A stretch of DNA of 64,000 bases from Salinispirillum sp. LH 10-3-1 (GTDB taxonomy: Bacteria > Pseudomonadota > Gammaproteobacteria > Pseudomonadales > Natronospirillaceae). The stretch covers positions 1,054,001-1,118,000 of the forward strand of contig NZ_CP101717.1 of NCBI RefSeq assembly GCF_030643825.1, written 5' to 3'. Below the pieces are notes generated by a model. The model made no database searches. It was not told the origin of the DNA and was given only the letters and a program-made list of their open reading frames with translations. This document shows positions 10,596-18,696 of this stretch, piece by piece; the first letter of the stretch is position 1; every line of letters starts with the position of its first letter. Both the position numbers and the translations under genes were made by a program.

Positions 10596-10670
10596 TGGCT
10601 GGGCTGGGAGGATTCGAACCTCCGAATGCCGATACCAAAAACCGGTGCCTTACCACTTGGCGACAGCCCA
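10596..10670 (-). tRNA. tRNA-Gln (anticodon UUG)
   Basis: This is a 75-nt cloverleaf with encoded CCA. The acceptor stem TGGGCTG pairs with CAGCCCA, the T-loop is GGTTCGAATCC, and the anticodon loop TTTTTGG places TTG at positions 34-36. It closely follows the sequence pattern of enterobacterial glutamine tRNA. It lies 27 bp downstream of tRNA-Met on the same strand. Confidence 0.97.
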
Positions 10671-10697
10671 TCAACTTTCTACATTGTATCTGTTCGT

Positions 10698-10774
10698 TGG
10701 TGGCTATGGCTAGATTCGAACTAGCGACCCCAGCATTATGAGTGCTGTGCTCTAACCAACTGAGCTACATAGCC
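10698..10774 (-). tRNA. Elongator tRNA-Met (anticodon CAU)
   Basis: This is a 77-nt cloverleaf with encoded CCA. The acceptor GGCTATG pairs with CATAGCC, the D-loop region is AGCTCAGTTGGTTAGAGC, and the anticodon loop is CTCATAA. The first acceptor pair is G-C, unlike initiator tRNA, so this is elongator Met. A sigma-70 promoter lies just upstream and also serves tRNA-Gln. Confidence 0.96.
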
Positions 10775-10790
10775 CCTGAGAACGAAGCGC

Positions 10791-10818
10791 ATTATCCGTA
10801 TATTTCGCTGGGTGTCAA
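10791..10818 (-). promoter_or_regulatory. Sigma-70 promoter of the tRNA-Met/tRNA-Gln unit
   Basis: On the minus strand a consensus TTGACA (10813-10818) and a GATAAT -10 box (10791-10796) are spaced by 16 bp. They lie about 17 bp from the 5' end of tRNA-Met. Position and quality make this one of the better promoter predictions in the window. Confidence 0.75.
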
Positions 10819-10859
10819 CAGCGGAACTTAAAAAAAGATAAAAGATTTCAAATAGTTAT

Positions 10860-10902
10860 GGCGCTACTTGGGGCCCGCTGTGATGGACCTTGCTGTAGCG
10901 CC
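10860..10902. repeat. Inverted repeat after the small unknown gene
   Basis: GGCGCTAC (10860-10867) and GTAGCGCC (10895-10902) form an 8-bp perfect stem with a 27-nt loop just past the 3' end of the 10905-11141 reading frame. There is no T-run on either strand. It may be a weak terminator or an mRNA 3'-end structure. Confidence 0.4.
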
Positions 10903-10904
10903 CG

Positions 10905-11141
10905 TTACCCTTGCCCGTGTGGGTCTGAATCCACGGATTTGCGGTTGGGAAAGCTCTCCAGCGGCAAGTAGGCTGAGGAGTGTTGCAGGCGTATCAAGGT
11001 GCTCGCCGTCAGCAAGGCTGCGGCAATGGCGTGGTGATGCAAGCGTTCCAGCGTCAATAAACGAAAGTTGTCTTCGCTCATGGCGTAGGTCAGAATCTCG
11101 TCATCAGTCAGTAAATTCTTGCCCAGTGTGATGGGTGTCAT
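10905..11141 (-). CDS. Small uncharacterised protein (78 aa)
   Basis: I do not recognise this protein. It is predicted cytosolic: MTPITLGKNLLTDDEILTYA is followed by a helical, Leu/Ala/His-rich middle (LTLERLHHHAIAAALLTAS) and a polar tail. A GAGGAG ribosome-binding site 8 nt before the ATG supports it as a real gene. It lies on the same strand as the tRNAs and is divergent from the secreted protein at 11214. No motif suggests a role. It could be spurious, but the ribosome-binding site and gap position argue for it. Confidence 0.5.
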   Translation of the reverse strand: MTPITLGKNLLTDDEILTYAMSEDNFRLLTLERLHHHAIAAALLTASTLIRLQHSSAYLPLESFPNRKSVDSDPHGQG

Positions 11142-11213
11142 CGCCGTGTCTCCTCTAACTGACTATAGAATCGGCGGCTGCGGCCGTTACTTGAGAGTAA
11201 GAAACACAATTAA

Positions 11214-11705
11214 ATGGTCACAACTATGAAACGTTATCTGATTCTTGCGCTGTTTTTGTGTGGTGTGACAGCGCTAAGTTCAACGGTGATCGGGGCCTCG
11301 GTACGGTCGGAGCACGGCATCTATGCCATGCCGGAATCGGTCGTTTATGTGCAGCGTTTAGGCTACTGGCGTTACGGCTCGCTCGACGGCAGCTATCGTG
11401 TCGTAGTGATGGAAGATGAAAGTAGCTTTCAGCGCCACAAGATCTATGTGCAATGGTTGTGTCAGTGCGATCGCGGCATGATCGCCATGCGCGCCCTAGA
11501 CGAATTGCATGAGAACGAACGCTATATATTCACCCCGCCTACTTTCCGACGTTCCAGTAATGTAGACCTGCTGGAGTTTGTCGCGCGTGATGTGCGTACG
11601 CACGAAGACTATCAGGTGCAAGTACAGTTAACCGGAATTGGTGAATTGCGTGTGCAGCGTCAGCGTATGCCAACGGCTGATCGTAGCGACACCACTTCGC
11701 AATAG
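11214..11705 (+). CDS. Secreted protein of unknown function (163 aa)
   Basis: This protein has an N-terminal signal peptide (hydrophobic core LILALFLCGVTALSSTVIGA) followed by about 130 residues that look like a small beta-rich domain. That domain contains YVQRLGYWRYGSLDGSYRVV near residue 45 and a CxC pair in VQWLCQCDRGMIAMRALDEL. I do not recognise the family. A second ATG 12 nt downstream (11226) is an equally good start and gives the more typical MKRYLI signal-peptide opening. It precedes murI by about 50 bp on the same strand. Confidence 0.72.
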   Translation: MVTTMKRYLILALFLCGVTALSSTVIGASVRSEHGIYAMPESVVYVQRLGYWRYGSLDGSYRVVVMEDESSFQRHKIYVQWLCQCDRGMIAMRALDELHENERYIFTPPTFRRSSNVDLLEFVARDVRTHEDYQVQVQLTGIGELRVQRQRMPTADRSDTTSQ

Positions 11706-11759
11706 GTCACGGCAAGGCTACAATGCCAACCCAATTGGTTTGGTGCGGTGGAAAACGTA

Positions 11760-12572
11760 ATGAATAATGCGGCCATCGGAGTGTTTGACTCCGGTTTAGG
11801 CGGGTTGACGGTGCTGGCGGAATTGCGCCGCCGGTTGCCGGCAGAAGATATGATTTACTTAGGTGACACAGCTCGAGTGCCCTATGGTACAAAAAGCCAA
11901 GCCAGCGTGACCCAGTACGCGTTACAGGTGGCGAAAAAGTTACGGCAACAAGACATTAAAATGCTTGTAGTGGCCTGTAATACCGCGTCGGCGTTAGCAT
12001 TGCCTGCCATTCAGGCGGCCTTGCCCGACCTGCCGATCGTCGGTGTGGTGAATCCGGGTGCGCAGCGCGCCGTATGCGCCTCTGCAACCGGCCATATTGG
12101 GGTGATTGCTACCGAGGGCACTATTTTGCGTGGCGCTTACACCGACGCCATTCAGGCGTTGCGAGCAGACGCCGTGGTGACCGGTAAGGCGTGCTCACTC
12201 TTCGTGTCCTTGGTAGAAGAAGGCTGGGTGGACGGAGCGTTGGTAACGGAGATCGTGCGCACCTATCTTGAGCCTTTGCAGGCGCTTGACCCGGCCATTG
12301 ATACGCTGGTGTTGGGCTGCACGCATTACCCGGTATTGCGCCCAGTTATTGCTAAGATTATGGGGCCGGATGTCACCTTAGTCGATTCAGCATTAACGAC
12401 AGCAGAAGTGGTGAGCGAGCGTTTGCGCAATGAAGTTCTCGCATGCTCGCCTGGCCGTATAGGTCATACCGAGTTTCAGGTAACCGATGGGCCGGAGCGC
12501 TTTGCGCGGGTAGCAGGTATATTTCTTGGCGATGCGGTCGGCGTACAGGATGTGCATCTTGTTGATCTATAG
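11760..12572 (+). CDS. murI: Glutamate racemase
   Basis: MurI is a cofactor-independent racemase making D-glutamate for peptidoglycan. The product of about 270 residues opens MNNAAIGVFDSGLGGLTVL. The two catalytic cysteines are in VVACNTASALALP and VLGCTHYPVLRP, in the usual positions. The frame can also start at GTG 11748; the ATG at 11760 gives the family-typical N-terminus. No strong terminator follows, only a short AAAAAGCCCC/T-rich stretch before the convergent gene. Confidence 0.95.
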   Translation: MNNAAIGVFDSGLGGLTVLAELRRRLPAEDMIYLGDTARVPYGTKSQASVTQYALQVAKKLRQQDIKMLVVACNTASALALPAIQAALPDLPIVGVVNPGAQRAVCASATGHIGVIATEGTILRGAYTDAIQALRADAVVTGKACSLFVSLVEEGWVDGALVTEIVRTYLEPLQALDPAIDTLVLGCTHYPVLRPVIAKIMGPDVTLVDSALTTAEVVSERLRNEVLACSPGRIGHTEFQVTDGPERFARVAGIFLGDAVGVQDVHLVDL

Positions 12573-12621
12573 GGAGCATCAAAAAGCCCCTTTTTCTAAA
12601 GCTGGTTGGCTTGATCTAGGG

Positions 12622-13350
12622 TTACAGCCCCAGGCCTTCTAGAAAATCGAGGATTAAGTCCTGCGTTTGCCGCCATTGCTCAACATCGGAAATGGTGGCG
12701 ACACCGTCATCCATTTGTAAGCCGTAGGCGCCAAACTGGGCATGATTGCCTCCTTCCAGTATCACCGAGCGGGAGCCGCGCGGTAACAGACGTTCAGCCT
12801 TGAGGCGATCGTCCGTGGTGACAAGTCCGTCGTTGCTGGCGAAGATGGCCAGAGTAGGGGGGGCTGCTTCAGGGTAGCGGCGATTGGTCGGGTAGGCTGC
12901 AAGCAATACAACAGCTTCATAGTGGTTGTCGCGCAGTGCATGCCCGGTCGCCATTGCGCCACCCAAGCTGTGCCCTCCGATCACCCATTGGCGCACGGCG
13001 GGAAACTCCGCAATTACCTGGCGTGCACGATTGGCGCCCAGCACGGCTAGATCCAGAGGCATATCTGGCACCACCACCAAATACCCTTGCGCCGCCAAAC
13101 CACGCAACAGAGGCGCATAGGCGGATGGTTTTACCTTGCCGCCCGGATAAAAAATGATACCGGTGAGCGGTTCTCGGCCGTTTGGCGCAATGGTTAAGAA
13201 TGGTTCTGTCTGAACATACACCAAGGCATCGTTGCCCAATGCCCACTGAGTATTCTCGGTCAGGCCTACACTGCGCGAAAACAGTGAGCAGGCGCCGGTA
13301 AACATCAATGCACCGAGTAGAAGTAGGATGCGGATGGTGTGGCTGCTCAT
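12622..13350 (-). CDS. Lipoprotein alpha/beta hydrolase
   Basis: This is a 242-residue predicted lipoprotein: signal sequence, then lipobox FTGAC with Cys at about residue 21. The rest is an alpha/beta hydrolase. GIIFYPGGKVKPSAYAPLL provides the oxyanion region, the nucleophile elbow is GGHSLGGAMA, the acid is probably Asp in IFASNDGLVT, and the His is in LEGGNHAQFG. This resembles alpha/beta hydrolase family 5 esterases. It overlaps the cobalamin adenosyltransferase gene by 4 bp (ATGA) and ends the leftward operon. The substrate cannot be told from sequence. Confidence 0.87.
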   Translation of the reverse strand: MSSHTIRILLLLGALMFTGACSLFSRSVGLTENTQWALGNDALVYVQTEPFLTIAPNGREPLTGIIFYPGGKVKPSAYAPLLRGLAAQGYLVVVPDMPLDLAVLGANRARQVIAEFPAVRQWVIGGHSLGGAMATGHALRDNHYEAVVLLAAYPTNRRYPEAAPPTLAIFASNDGLVTTDDRLKAERLLPRGSRSVILEGGNHAQFGAYGLQMDDGVATISDVEQWRQTQDLILDFLEGLGL

Positions 13351-13907
13351 GATGGAGTGTGCCGACTCTGCCAGAGCACTTCTTTGCCGCCGTTCTCGCG
13401 CGCTAACGCACGGCTTACGACGAACAGAAAATCGGACAATCGATTCAAATACTGGACAGCGCGCATACTGACGCTGTCATCTACTTCCTGTAATGCCCAT
13501 AGTTGTCTCTCGGCACGACGTGCTACCGCGCGCGCTATGTGAGCACGTGAACAGGCTTCATTGCCCGCTGGCAGAATGAAATTCTCCAATGCGGGAAGGT
13601 CACCGTTTATGCGGTCAATATGCTGCTCTAATTCTTCGACCAAGGTGGGGCTAACCAGCTCGAAGCCGGGCATGGCTAATTCGCCACCAATATCAAACAA
13701 GTCATGTTGAATTTGGCTTAGTACCGCATCAAGGTCGTGCGGCTGGGCCAATGCTGAGCGGATGTGGCCGATCCAACTGTTGACTTCGTCAACATCACCC
13801 AGGGCATGGATGCGAGGTGCGTGTTTGGACACGCGGTCGTTGGTGCCGAGCCCTGTGGTGCCTTTATCGCCGCCACGGGTATAGATTTTCGTCAATCGGT
13901 TTGCCAT
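13347..13907 (-). CDS. Cob(I)yrinic acid/cob(I)alamin adenosyltransferase, PduO type
   Basis: The enzyme transfers adenosyl from ATP to cob(I)alamin, making coenzyme B12. The 186-residue product starts MANRLTKIYTRGGDKGTTGL, the PduO-type ATP-binding signature. RAHIARAVARRAERQLWAL and YLNRLSDFLFVVSRALARE form the conserved C-terminal helices with the Arg/Asp residues of the active site. It overlaps the histidine kinase stop (TAATG) and the downstream hydrolase. No B12-dependent enzyme or other B12 gene is in the window, so its linkage to a sensor kinase operon is unexplained. Confidence 0.93.
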   Translation of the reverse strand: MANRLTKIYTRGGDKGTTGLGTNDRVSKHAPRIHALGDVDEVNSWIGHIRSALAQPHDLDAVLSQIQHDLFDIGGELAMPGFELVSPTLVEELEQHIDRINGDLPALENFILPAGNEACSRAHIARAVARRAERQLWALQEVDDSVSMRAVQYLNRLSDFLFVVSRALARENGGKEVLWQSRHTPS

Positions 13908-15886
13908 TAGGCGCCTTCCTGCGTCAGTGGTAATTTAATGGTGAACGTGGTGTTTATGTTCGGCTCGGACTGCACGCTCAATTGTCCTCGATGATGCGAG
14001 GTTACAATGAAGTAGGCGACACTGAGTCCGAGGCCAGTGCCATGACCAACGTCCTTGGTGGTAAAAAAGGGCTCAAAAACCCGCTTGCGGGTACTGGCAT
14101 CCATTCCTTTACCGTTGTCACTCACCTGAATGATACAGTAATGACTGCTGCGCTGGCATTGTATTCGGATAACGCCCACGATGTCTTCTTCGGTCTGACG
14201 CTGCAGAATGGCTTGGTAGGCGTTTTTCAACAGGTTAAAAATAACCTGTTCTATTTCGGTGTTGGCCACCGCAAGCTGCAAGTCCGCACAATCGCCCCAG
14301 TCGCGCTCGATCACCAGTTTCTCTTTTCGTAGATGTTGGCGTAGATCCAAGTCACTCATCGCAATGGCCAGTGCGCGTTCGAGCAGATCAACCATATTGG
14401 CCTGTTGCAGCGTAGTATTGCTCTGGCGACTGAATTGCAACATGTTAGTGACGATCGCGGCCGCCCGGTTGCCAGACGTCAGAATGTGGTCCAGAAATTT
14501 GGGTACATCACGACGCTTTAAATACTGTTGCAGCAGTGGCAAGTCGATGCCCAGCTCATTGGCTACCCGCTGATTGGCAGGCGTTTCCGTTTTTAGACGG
14601 CGCTGAATAGTCTGAACACTTTGCACGATGGCGCTCAGCGGGTTGTTGATCTCATGTGCCATCCCGGCCGCTAAGCCACCCACCGACATCATTTTCTCGC
14701 TCTGTACCATCATTTCTTCCATGCGCACCTTGTCCGACACGTCATCGATTCGAATCACGGCGCCGATGGTGCCTTTCAAATGAAGTGGGTAGATCATCAT
14801 ATCCAGTCGGTAATCGGTGCCATCATTTTGGTAGCGCACACGCTCAATGTGCTGGGTTTCACGCTCTAGCAGGGCGAGGCTCAGACGATCCATGTACTTG
14901 TGCATGAAGGGAAAGGCCTCGTCCAGACTATAGCCCAAGGCGAGATCCAGCGGGCGGCCACTGAGGCGGCTGGCTTCGTCGTTCCATTGCGTGATTCGCG
15001 CGTTCTCGTCTACGGCGATCAACACCGAGGGCATGGAGTTGATCATGGCGTTCAGATAGGCCTGAAACTCGGTTAACTTGCGTTCTACCTTGGCGCGTAC
15101 CTGCACCTCAAACTCGAGTCGTTGATTGGCCGCACGCGTCTCACTGGCTAACGTCTGGGCTTGTACTTGGGCTTTTTCGGCGCGGTCACGCTCACTTTTC
15201 AGCTGTACGTCGCGTGTTTCAACGCGTTGCAACATATCATTAAAGGCATCCACCATTTCCCCAATATCGTCATCTTTGCCTTTCTGTGCACGCAAGGTGA
15301 AATTCTGTTCGTGACTGACCACGCGCGCCAAATCCACCAACTGTAAAATAGGTTTGGAGAGAGCAACCTGAATGCGATAGGACAATAGAGCCACTACCAT
15401 GATACCCAGTGCAGTCAGTGCCAGAAGTGACCATGACAGCGCACGATAGAATTCACTCAACAGGCTAGCATTGGCGACGGAATACAGTTGCCATCGACCT
15501 TCATTGTCGAGCCAGGTACGTCGTTGTATGCGCGGTGGCGGGAGTGTGGCCGGTAGGTCAGCGGCGCGCTCTGGGAAAGCGTATCGAGGTTGACGGTTGT
15601 AGGCAGCGACCAGCACTCCGTCATTATAGAGCGCTGCGCCTTCAAACAGCGCTGGATAGCTGTCCCAGTGCGTCACACGATCCGACCAATGGTCGCGGTG
15701 GTCGATGCCGTCTGGGACCGCACGGAAGCTGTCTTCCACCGTTTTCAGCCAACTGGGTGCAACGCTGTGGTACGAAAAAAACACCACGGCCAACATGCAA
15801 ATAATGACGGTGATCAACATGGCGCAGCCCATGAGCAGGGCGTTCTTAACGAATAGGGCGTAGTGTATGGGGCGTTCGGTAGACAC
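13907..15886 (-). CDS. Membrane sensor histidine kinase with HAMP and PAS domains
   Basis: This is a 659-residue two-component sensor. It has TM1 (about residues 17-40), a periplasmic region of about 110 residues, TM2 (about 150-170) and HAMP (about 171-225). A coiled coil (225-275) and a PAS domain (about 275-385) follow. The dimerisation domain has phospho-acceptor His411 in MAHEINNPLSAI, and the ATPase carries NLLKNAYQAI, VSDNGKGMD and GHGTGLGLSV. All catalytic boxes are intact. The N-box/H-box style is of the NtrB-like class. Its likely partner is the response regulator two genes upstream. It is coupled to the adenosyltransferase by a TAATG overlap. Confidence 0.92.
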   Translation of the reverse strand: MSTERPIHYALFVKNALLMGCAMLITVIICMLAVVFFSYHSVAPSWLKTVEDSFRAVPDGIDHRDHWSDRVTHWDSYPALFEGAALYNDGVLVAAYNRQPRYAFPERAADLPATLPPPRIQRRTWLDNEGRWQLYSVANASLLSEFYRALSWSLLALTALGIMVVALLSYRIQVALSKPILQLVDLARVVSHEQNFTLRAQKGKDDDIGEMVDAFNDMLQRVETRDVQLKSERDRAEKAQVQAQTLASETRAANQRLEFEVQVRAKVERKLTEFQAYLNAMINSMPSVLIAVDENARITQWNDEASRLSGRPLDLALGYSLDEAFPFMHKYMDRLSLALLERETQHIERVRYQNDGTDYRLDMMIYPLHLKGTIGAVIRIDDVSDKVRMEEMMVQSEKMMSVGGLAAGMAHEINNPLSAIVQSVQTIQRRLKTETPANQRVANELGIDLPLLQQYLKRRDVPKFLDHILTSGNRAAAIVTNMLQFSRQSNTTLQQANMVDLLERALAIAMSDLDLRQHLRKEKLVIERDWGDCADLQLAVANTEIEQVIFNLLKNAYQAILQRQTEEDIVGVIRIQCQRSSHYCIIQVSDNGKGMDASTRKRVFEPFFTTKDVGHGTGLGLSVAYFIVTSHHRGQLSVQSEPNINTTFTIKLPLTQEGA

Positions 15887-15949
15887 TGTGATGAGATTCC
15901 GTGCCGTGTGTTCAGGATTCCATCAAGGGTATAACGAATGGCGGGGCCA

Positions 15950-16918
15950 TTAACAGGCTTTTCCTGCCATCAGCGCGTCGAGCAATGCGCTGATCCGTGG
16001 CGTGGCGATGCCCGATTGAGCACCGTAACGAACAACAGCCCCCAAGATCAGGTCCGCTTCCGTGGCACGACCGTAGTGCCAGTCTTGGTGCATGGAAGAA
16101 TAGTTTTCTGCCGTCGCCTGCATGACGGTGTGCGCGTCGGCGACCATGGCTTCAGGGTCAAAAGACAGGTGTTGGGCATTGGCCACGGCAACGGCTTCGA
16201 CCACGATGTCCTGCCACTGGGCTACCCATTCTGGGTTGAGGAGCTCGCCATTTCGCAGATTGTGTAATGCTGTCATCGGGTTGATGGCACAATTAATAAT
16301 GACCTTGCGCCAAATGTGTTGGTGCATGACAGAGGTTGACGGCGCCCAACTGGATGCCCAGAGACTCCGTCGCAGCAGGTGCATCACTGCCGGTTCATCA
16401 GTGGCAGTTTGTGTACTATCGGTCGCCGTGCGCCACGGGCCAATGATCGTCTGCCCTCGCCCTGTGTGTTGTACCTGCCACTTGTCCGTGCGCAAAGCGC
16501 CCTCGGTCGTTGTTCCCACCCAAACGTTGCCAGAATATAGAGCACAGGCGGCGTCTTGGGGGCCGAGCCCATTATGCAGTAGCACGACATCAGCCGCGTC
16601 GTCGAGTTGGGGTAGTATCGCCCGCAACGCGGGCACCACTTGAAACGCCTTGGTGGTGAAAAGGGCGCAGCGAATGGGGGCTGGGTCGGTAAGGGACAGA
16701 GTTTCAACGCGCCGCGTGGTCGACGAGTCGACATAGGACAACGCAACGCTTCCCGCTGAAAAGTCTGGATGGCGCAGGCGCACGACCGCATCGGGCGGCA
16801 TTGACAGCGCTAAGTGCAAACCAAGGGCGCCGGGCCCGATGATATCAACGTGTATTGGAATTAGGTCAAGCCTCTTTAATCTGCGCTGCTGGGGACCGAG
16901 GTGGCTCAATGCTGACAT
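15950..16918 (-). CDS. panE: Ketopantoate reductase family protein
   Basis: PanE-type enzymes reduce 2-dehydropantoate to pantoate with NADPH in coenzyme A synthesis. The 322-residue product has the Rossmann motif IIGPGALGLHLAL near residue 26, the catalytic-Lys region WRKVIINCAINPMTAL, and the C-terminal ENYSSMHQDWHYGRATEAD that binds substrate. The start gives a 53-bp overlap with the response regulator gene. No good internal start precedes the Rossmann motif, so the overlap is probably real. Paralogues of this family exist, so PanE function itself is likely but not certain. Confidence 0.85.
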   Translation of the reverse strand: MSALSHLGPQQRRLKRLDLIPIHVDIIGPGALGLHLALSMPPDAVVRLRHPDFSAGSVALSYVDSSTTRRVETLSLTDPAPIRCALFTTKAFQVVPALRAILPQLDDAADVVLLHNGLGPQDAACALYSGNVWVGTTTEGALRTDKWQVQHTGRGQTIIGPWRTATDSTQTATDEPAVMHLLRRSLWASSWAPSTSVMHQHIWRKVIINCAINPMTALHNLRNGELLNPEWVAQWQDIVVEAVAVANAQHLSFDPEAMVADAHTVMQATAENYSSMHQDWHYGRATEADLILGAVVRYGAQSGIATPRISALLDALMAGKAC

Positions 16919-17876
16919 CTTCTTTTTGCCAGTTTTTCACTACGTGCCGTTTGGTTTGTGACGATTCGTTTAGCGCCTGTTGTGCCAGATGCCAGAGCTC
17001 CGCTAATTGCGCAATCCCTGTGTCGCTGCTGGTTGCAACCAAACAGCTACTGGCTTCAATAGTGACAAAACCAGAGCGGGTTTTCAAACTGCGTTGATGC
17101 AAACTGTGGCGAAAGCGTTTCAGAGCGCCGGGCTGAAAATGCTCTATGGTTTCCGAGTGACACACTACCGCGAAGGTTTCTCGGCCCAGTCGAGCCACCA
17201 GGTCCATCGGTCGACACAGCTGTTCAATGTGCTGACCGACTTGCTGCAACAGGCCGGCGACACCGGATTCCGGCAGGTTATCACTGAGCGCCTGATAATT
17301 GTCGATGCGCAACAGCACTAAACCTATGGCACCGCCACGTCCTTCTATGTGTTCGAGGCTCCGCGCCAAAAAGCGCTTGGTGTACTGTGGTCCAGCCAAG
17401 TGTGTGATGGCGTCTTGCCAGGTGTTTTGGCGCAACGACTGATGGCGTACACTGAGGGTGCGATGACGGCTGATCAGGCCGTTTTGCTGTTGCGTGGTGC
17501 GCACGGCGGCGTACACCCTAGGGGTTAGCTCGCTGTGCAGATTTGATTTGCAGATGAAATCGTCCACGCCATGGTCAAACGCGGCTTGAATGGCCTCTGG
17601 GCCTTCTTCGGCGGTGAGCATAATGACGTAGGTAAAGCGATCTTGTTCGGCATCCCAGTCACGTACCTGCTGCATTAGGGTGAGTCCATCGGTCACCGGC
17701 ATGCGCCAGTCGACAATCATGACTTCTGCGGCGCTCTCTTGGTGCAATTTCAGAGCCTGTTCGGCGTTGGTGGCGCAGCGAATATTGCGGTATCCCGCTT
17801 GTTGCAAGTGCCGCACTGTTACCGCATTACTGAAGCGAGCGTCATCGACCACCAGCAAGGCCACATTTGGTTCCAT
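16866..17876 (-). CDS. Response regulator with degenerate GGDEF domain
   Basis: This 336-residue protein has a receiver domain (residues 1-125; acidic pocket Asp11/Asp12, phospho-acceptor Asp56 in IVDWRMPVTDG, conserved Lys in FICKSN). A GGDEF-like domain follows, but its active loop reads RLGRETFAVV where GGDEF should stand. It is therefore unlikely to make c-di-GMP and may instead bind a nucleotide or a partner. The open frame extends 67 codons upstream, but MEPNVALLVVDDARFS is the natural receiver start. It heads the leftward operon with panE and the histidine kinase. Confidence 0.85.
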   Translation of the reverse strand: MEPNVALLVVDDARFSNAVTVRHLQQAGYRNIRCATNAEQALKLHQESAAEVMIVDWRMPVTDGLTLMQQVRDWDAEQDRFTYVIMLTAEEGPEAIQAAFDHGVDDFICKSNLHSELTPRVYAAVRTTQQQNGLISRHRTLSVRHQSLRQNTWQDAITHLAGPQYTKRFLARSLEHIEGRGGAIGLVLLRIDNYQALSDNLPESGVAGLLQQVGQHIEQLCRPMDLVARLGRETFAVVCHSETIEHFQPGALKRFRHSLHQRSLKTRSGFVTIEASSCLVATSSDTGIAQLAELWHLAQQALNESSQTKRHVVKNWQKEDVSIEPPRSPAAQIKEA

Positions 17877-18037
17877 ACTAAAACTCCCAGTTTTGGCGTC
17901 GGTACTTTTTATTATGATGAGATGAAGCAAGGTGGCAGGCATCAAGCCACATTTTCTACCATTGTTAATAAAGCACATGCGGCGGGAAGGTTCTGTGATC
18001 CAGATAACGAAAAAGCACAGACCATTGACGGTTTTTT

Positions 18038-18066
18038 CTTGAAATGTGATCGAATACCCCCATTTT
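18038..18066 (+). promoter_or_regulatory. Sigma-32 (heat-shock) promoter of fxsA
   Basis: CTTGAAA (18038-18044) and CCCCAT (18058-18063, continuing TTT) are spaced by 13 bp, matching the sigma-32 consensus exactly. It lies about 40 bp upstream of fxsA. The match and spacing are seen directly; heat-shock control is inferred. Confidence 0.8.
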
Positions 18067-18103
18067 GCACTTTGCACACATAGAAACTACATAGGTTAGA
18101 GGC

Positions 18104-18535
18104 ATGCCTTTACTCATTATCCTGCTGCTGGCGTTCGCCATGGAGCTTACCTTGTTTATCGAAGTCGGCAGCGAAATTGGCGTGCTCTGGACGCTCGTGC
18201 TGATTGTGGCCACCGCTATGCTGGGTGGACAGCTTATTCGGCGTGCCGGATGGCGCCTGATGCAGGAACTGCAAATGCAGGGTGGTGTGGTGTCGCACTG
18301 GTGGCTGCAGATGCGCCAGCAAGTCATGATGCGTCGGGTATTAGCCGGGTTGTTGTTGATTGTTCCAGGTTTCGGCACTGACTTGATCGGGGTGGCTTTG
18401 TTTCTCTGGAGTTTCGTGGGTACGGGCGGCGGTTCGGACGGCGCTGGCTCATCGGGCGGTTCACGCCCGCATCACACCGCCAACCCGGAGTCGGGTGGTC
18501 GGGTGATCGAGGGTGAGTACGAACGAGAAAAATAA
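18104..18535 (+). CDS. fxsA: FxsA family membrane protein
   Basis: FxsA is a small inner-membrane protein; in E. coli its overproduction relieves F-plasmid exclusion of phage T7. The 143-residue product has two or three membrane segments (about residues 1-20, 26-45 and 85-108). The conserved opening MPLLIILLLAFAMELTLFIE and GQLIRRAGWRLMQELQMQGG are present. The C-terminal tail is Gly/Ser-rich. It lies directly upstream of groES as in E. coli and has its own sigma-32 promoter, so it is probably part of the heat-shock response here. Confidence 0.92.
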   Translation: MPLLIILLLAFAMELTLFIEVGSEIGVLWTLVLIVATAMLGGQLIRRAGWRLMQELQMQGGVVSHWWLQMRQQVMMRRVLAGLLLIVPGFGTDLIGVALFLWSFVGTGGGSDGAGSSGGSRPHHTANPESGGRVIEGEYEREK

Positions 18536-18547
18536 TTTTTCGTGGCT

Positions 18548-18575
18548 ATTGAAATGGTCTTCTATGGCCCCATTT
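18548..18575 (+). promoter_or_regulatory. Sigma-32 promoter of groES-groEL
   Basis: ATTGAAA (18548-18554) and CCCCAT (18568-18573, followed by TTT) are spaced by 13 bp, one mismatch from the sigma-32 consensus. It lies about 120 bp before groES, just past the fxsA stop. The spacing is the same as in the fxsA promoter. Confidence 0.8.
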
Positions 18576-18696
18576 TGTGAAGGGTCGCAATGGATTCTTC
18601 TTGATCCCTTGCGGAAATGAATAATAAGAAGTAGTCCGTGGCAAGCCCTTACTACTTCTCGGTTTTAGCAATCTGTTTAATTGGGAGATACATCAG

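Noticed and set aside
10573-10674. Upstream extension of the polysaccharide deacetylase frame
   Set aside because: It translates tRNA-Gln; the signal peptide starts at 10572.
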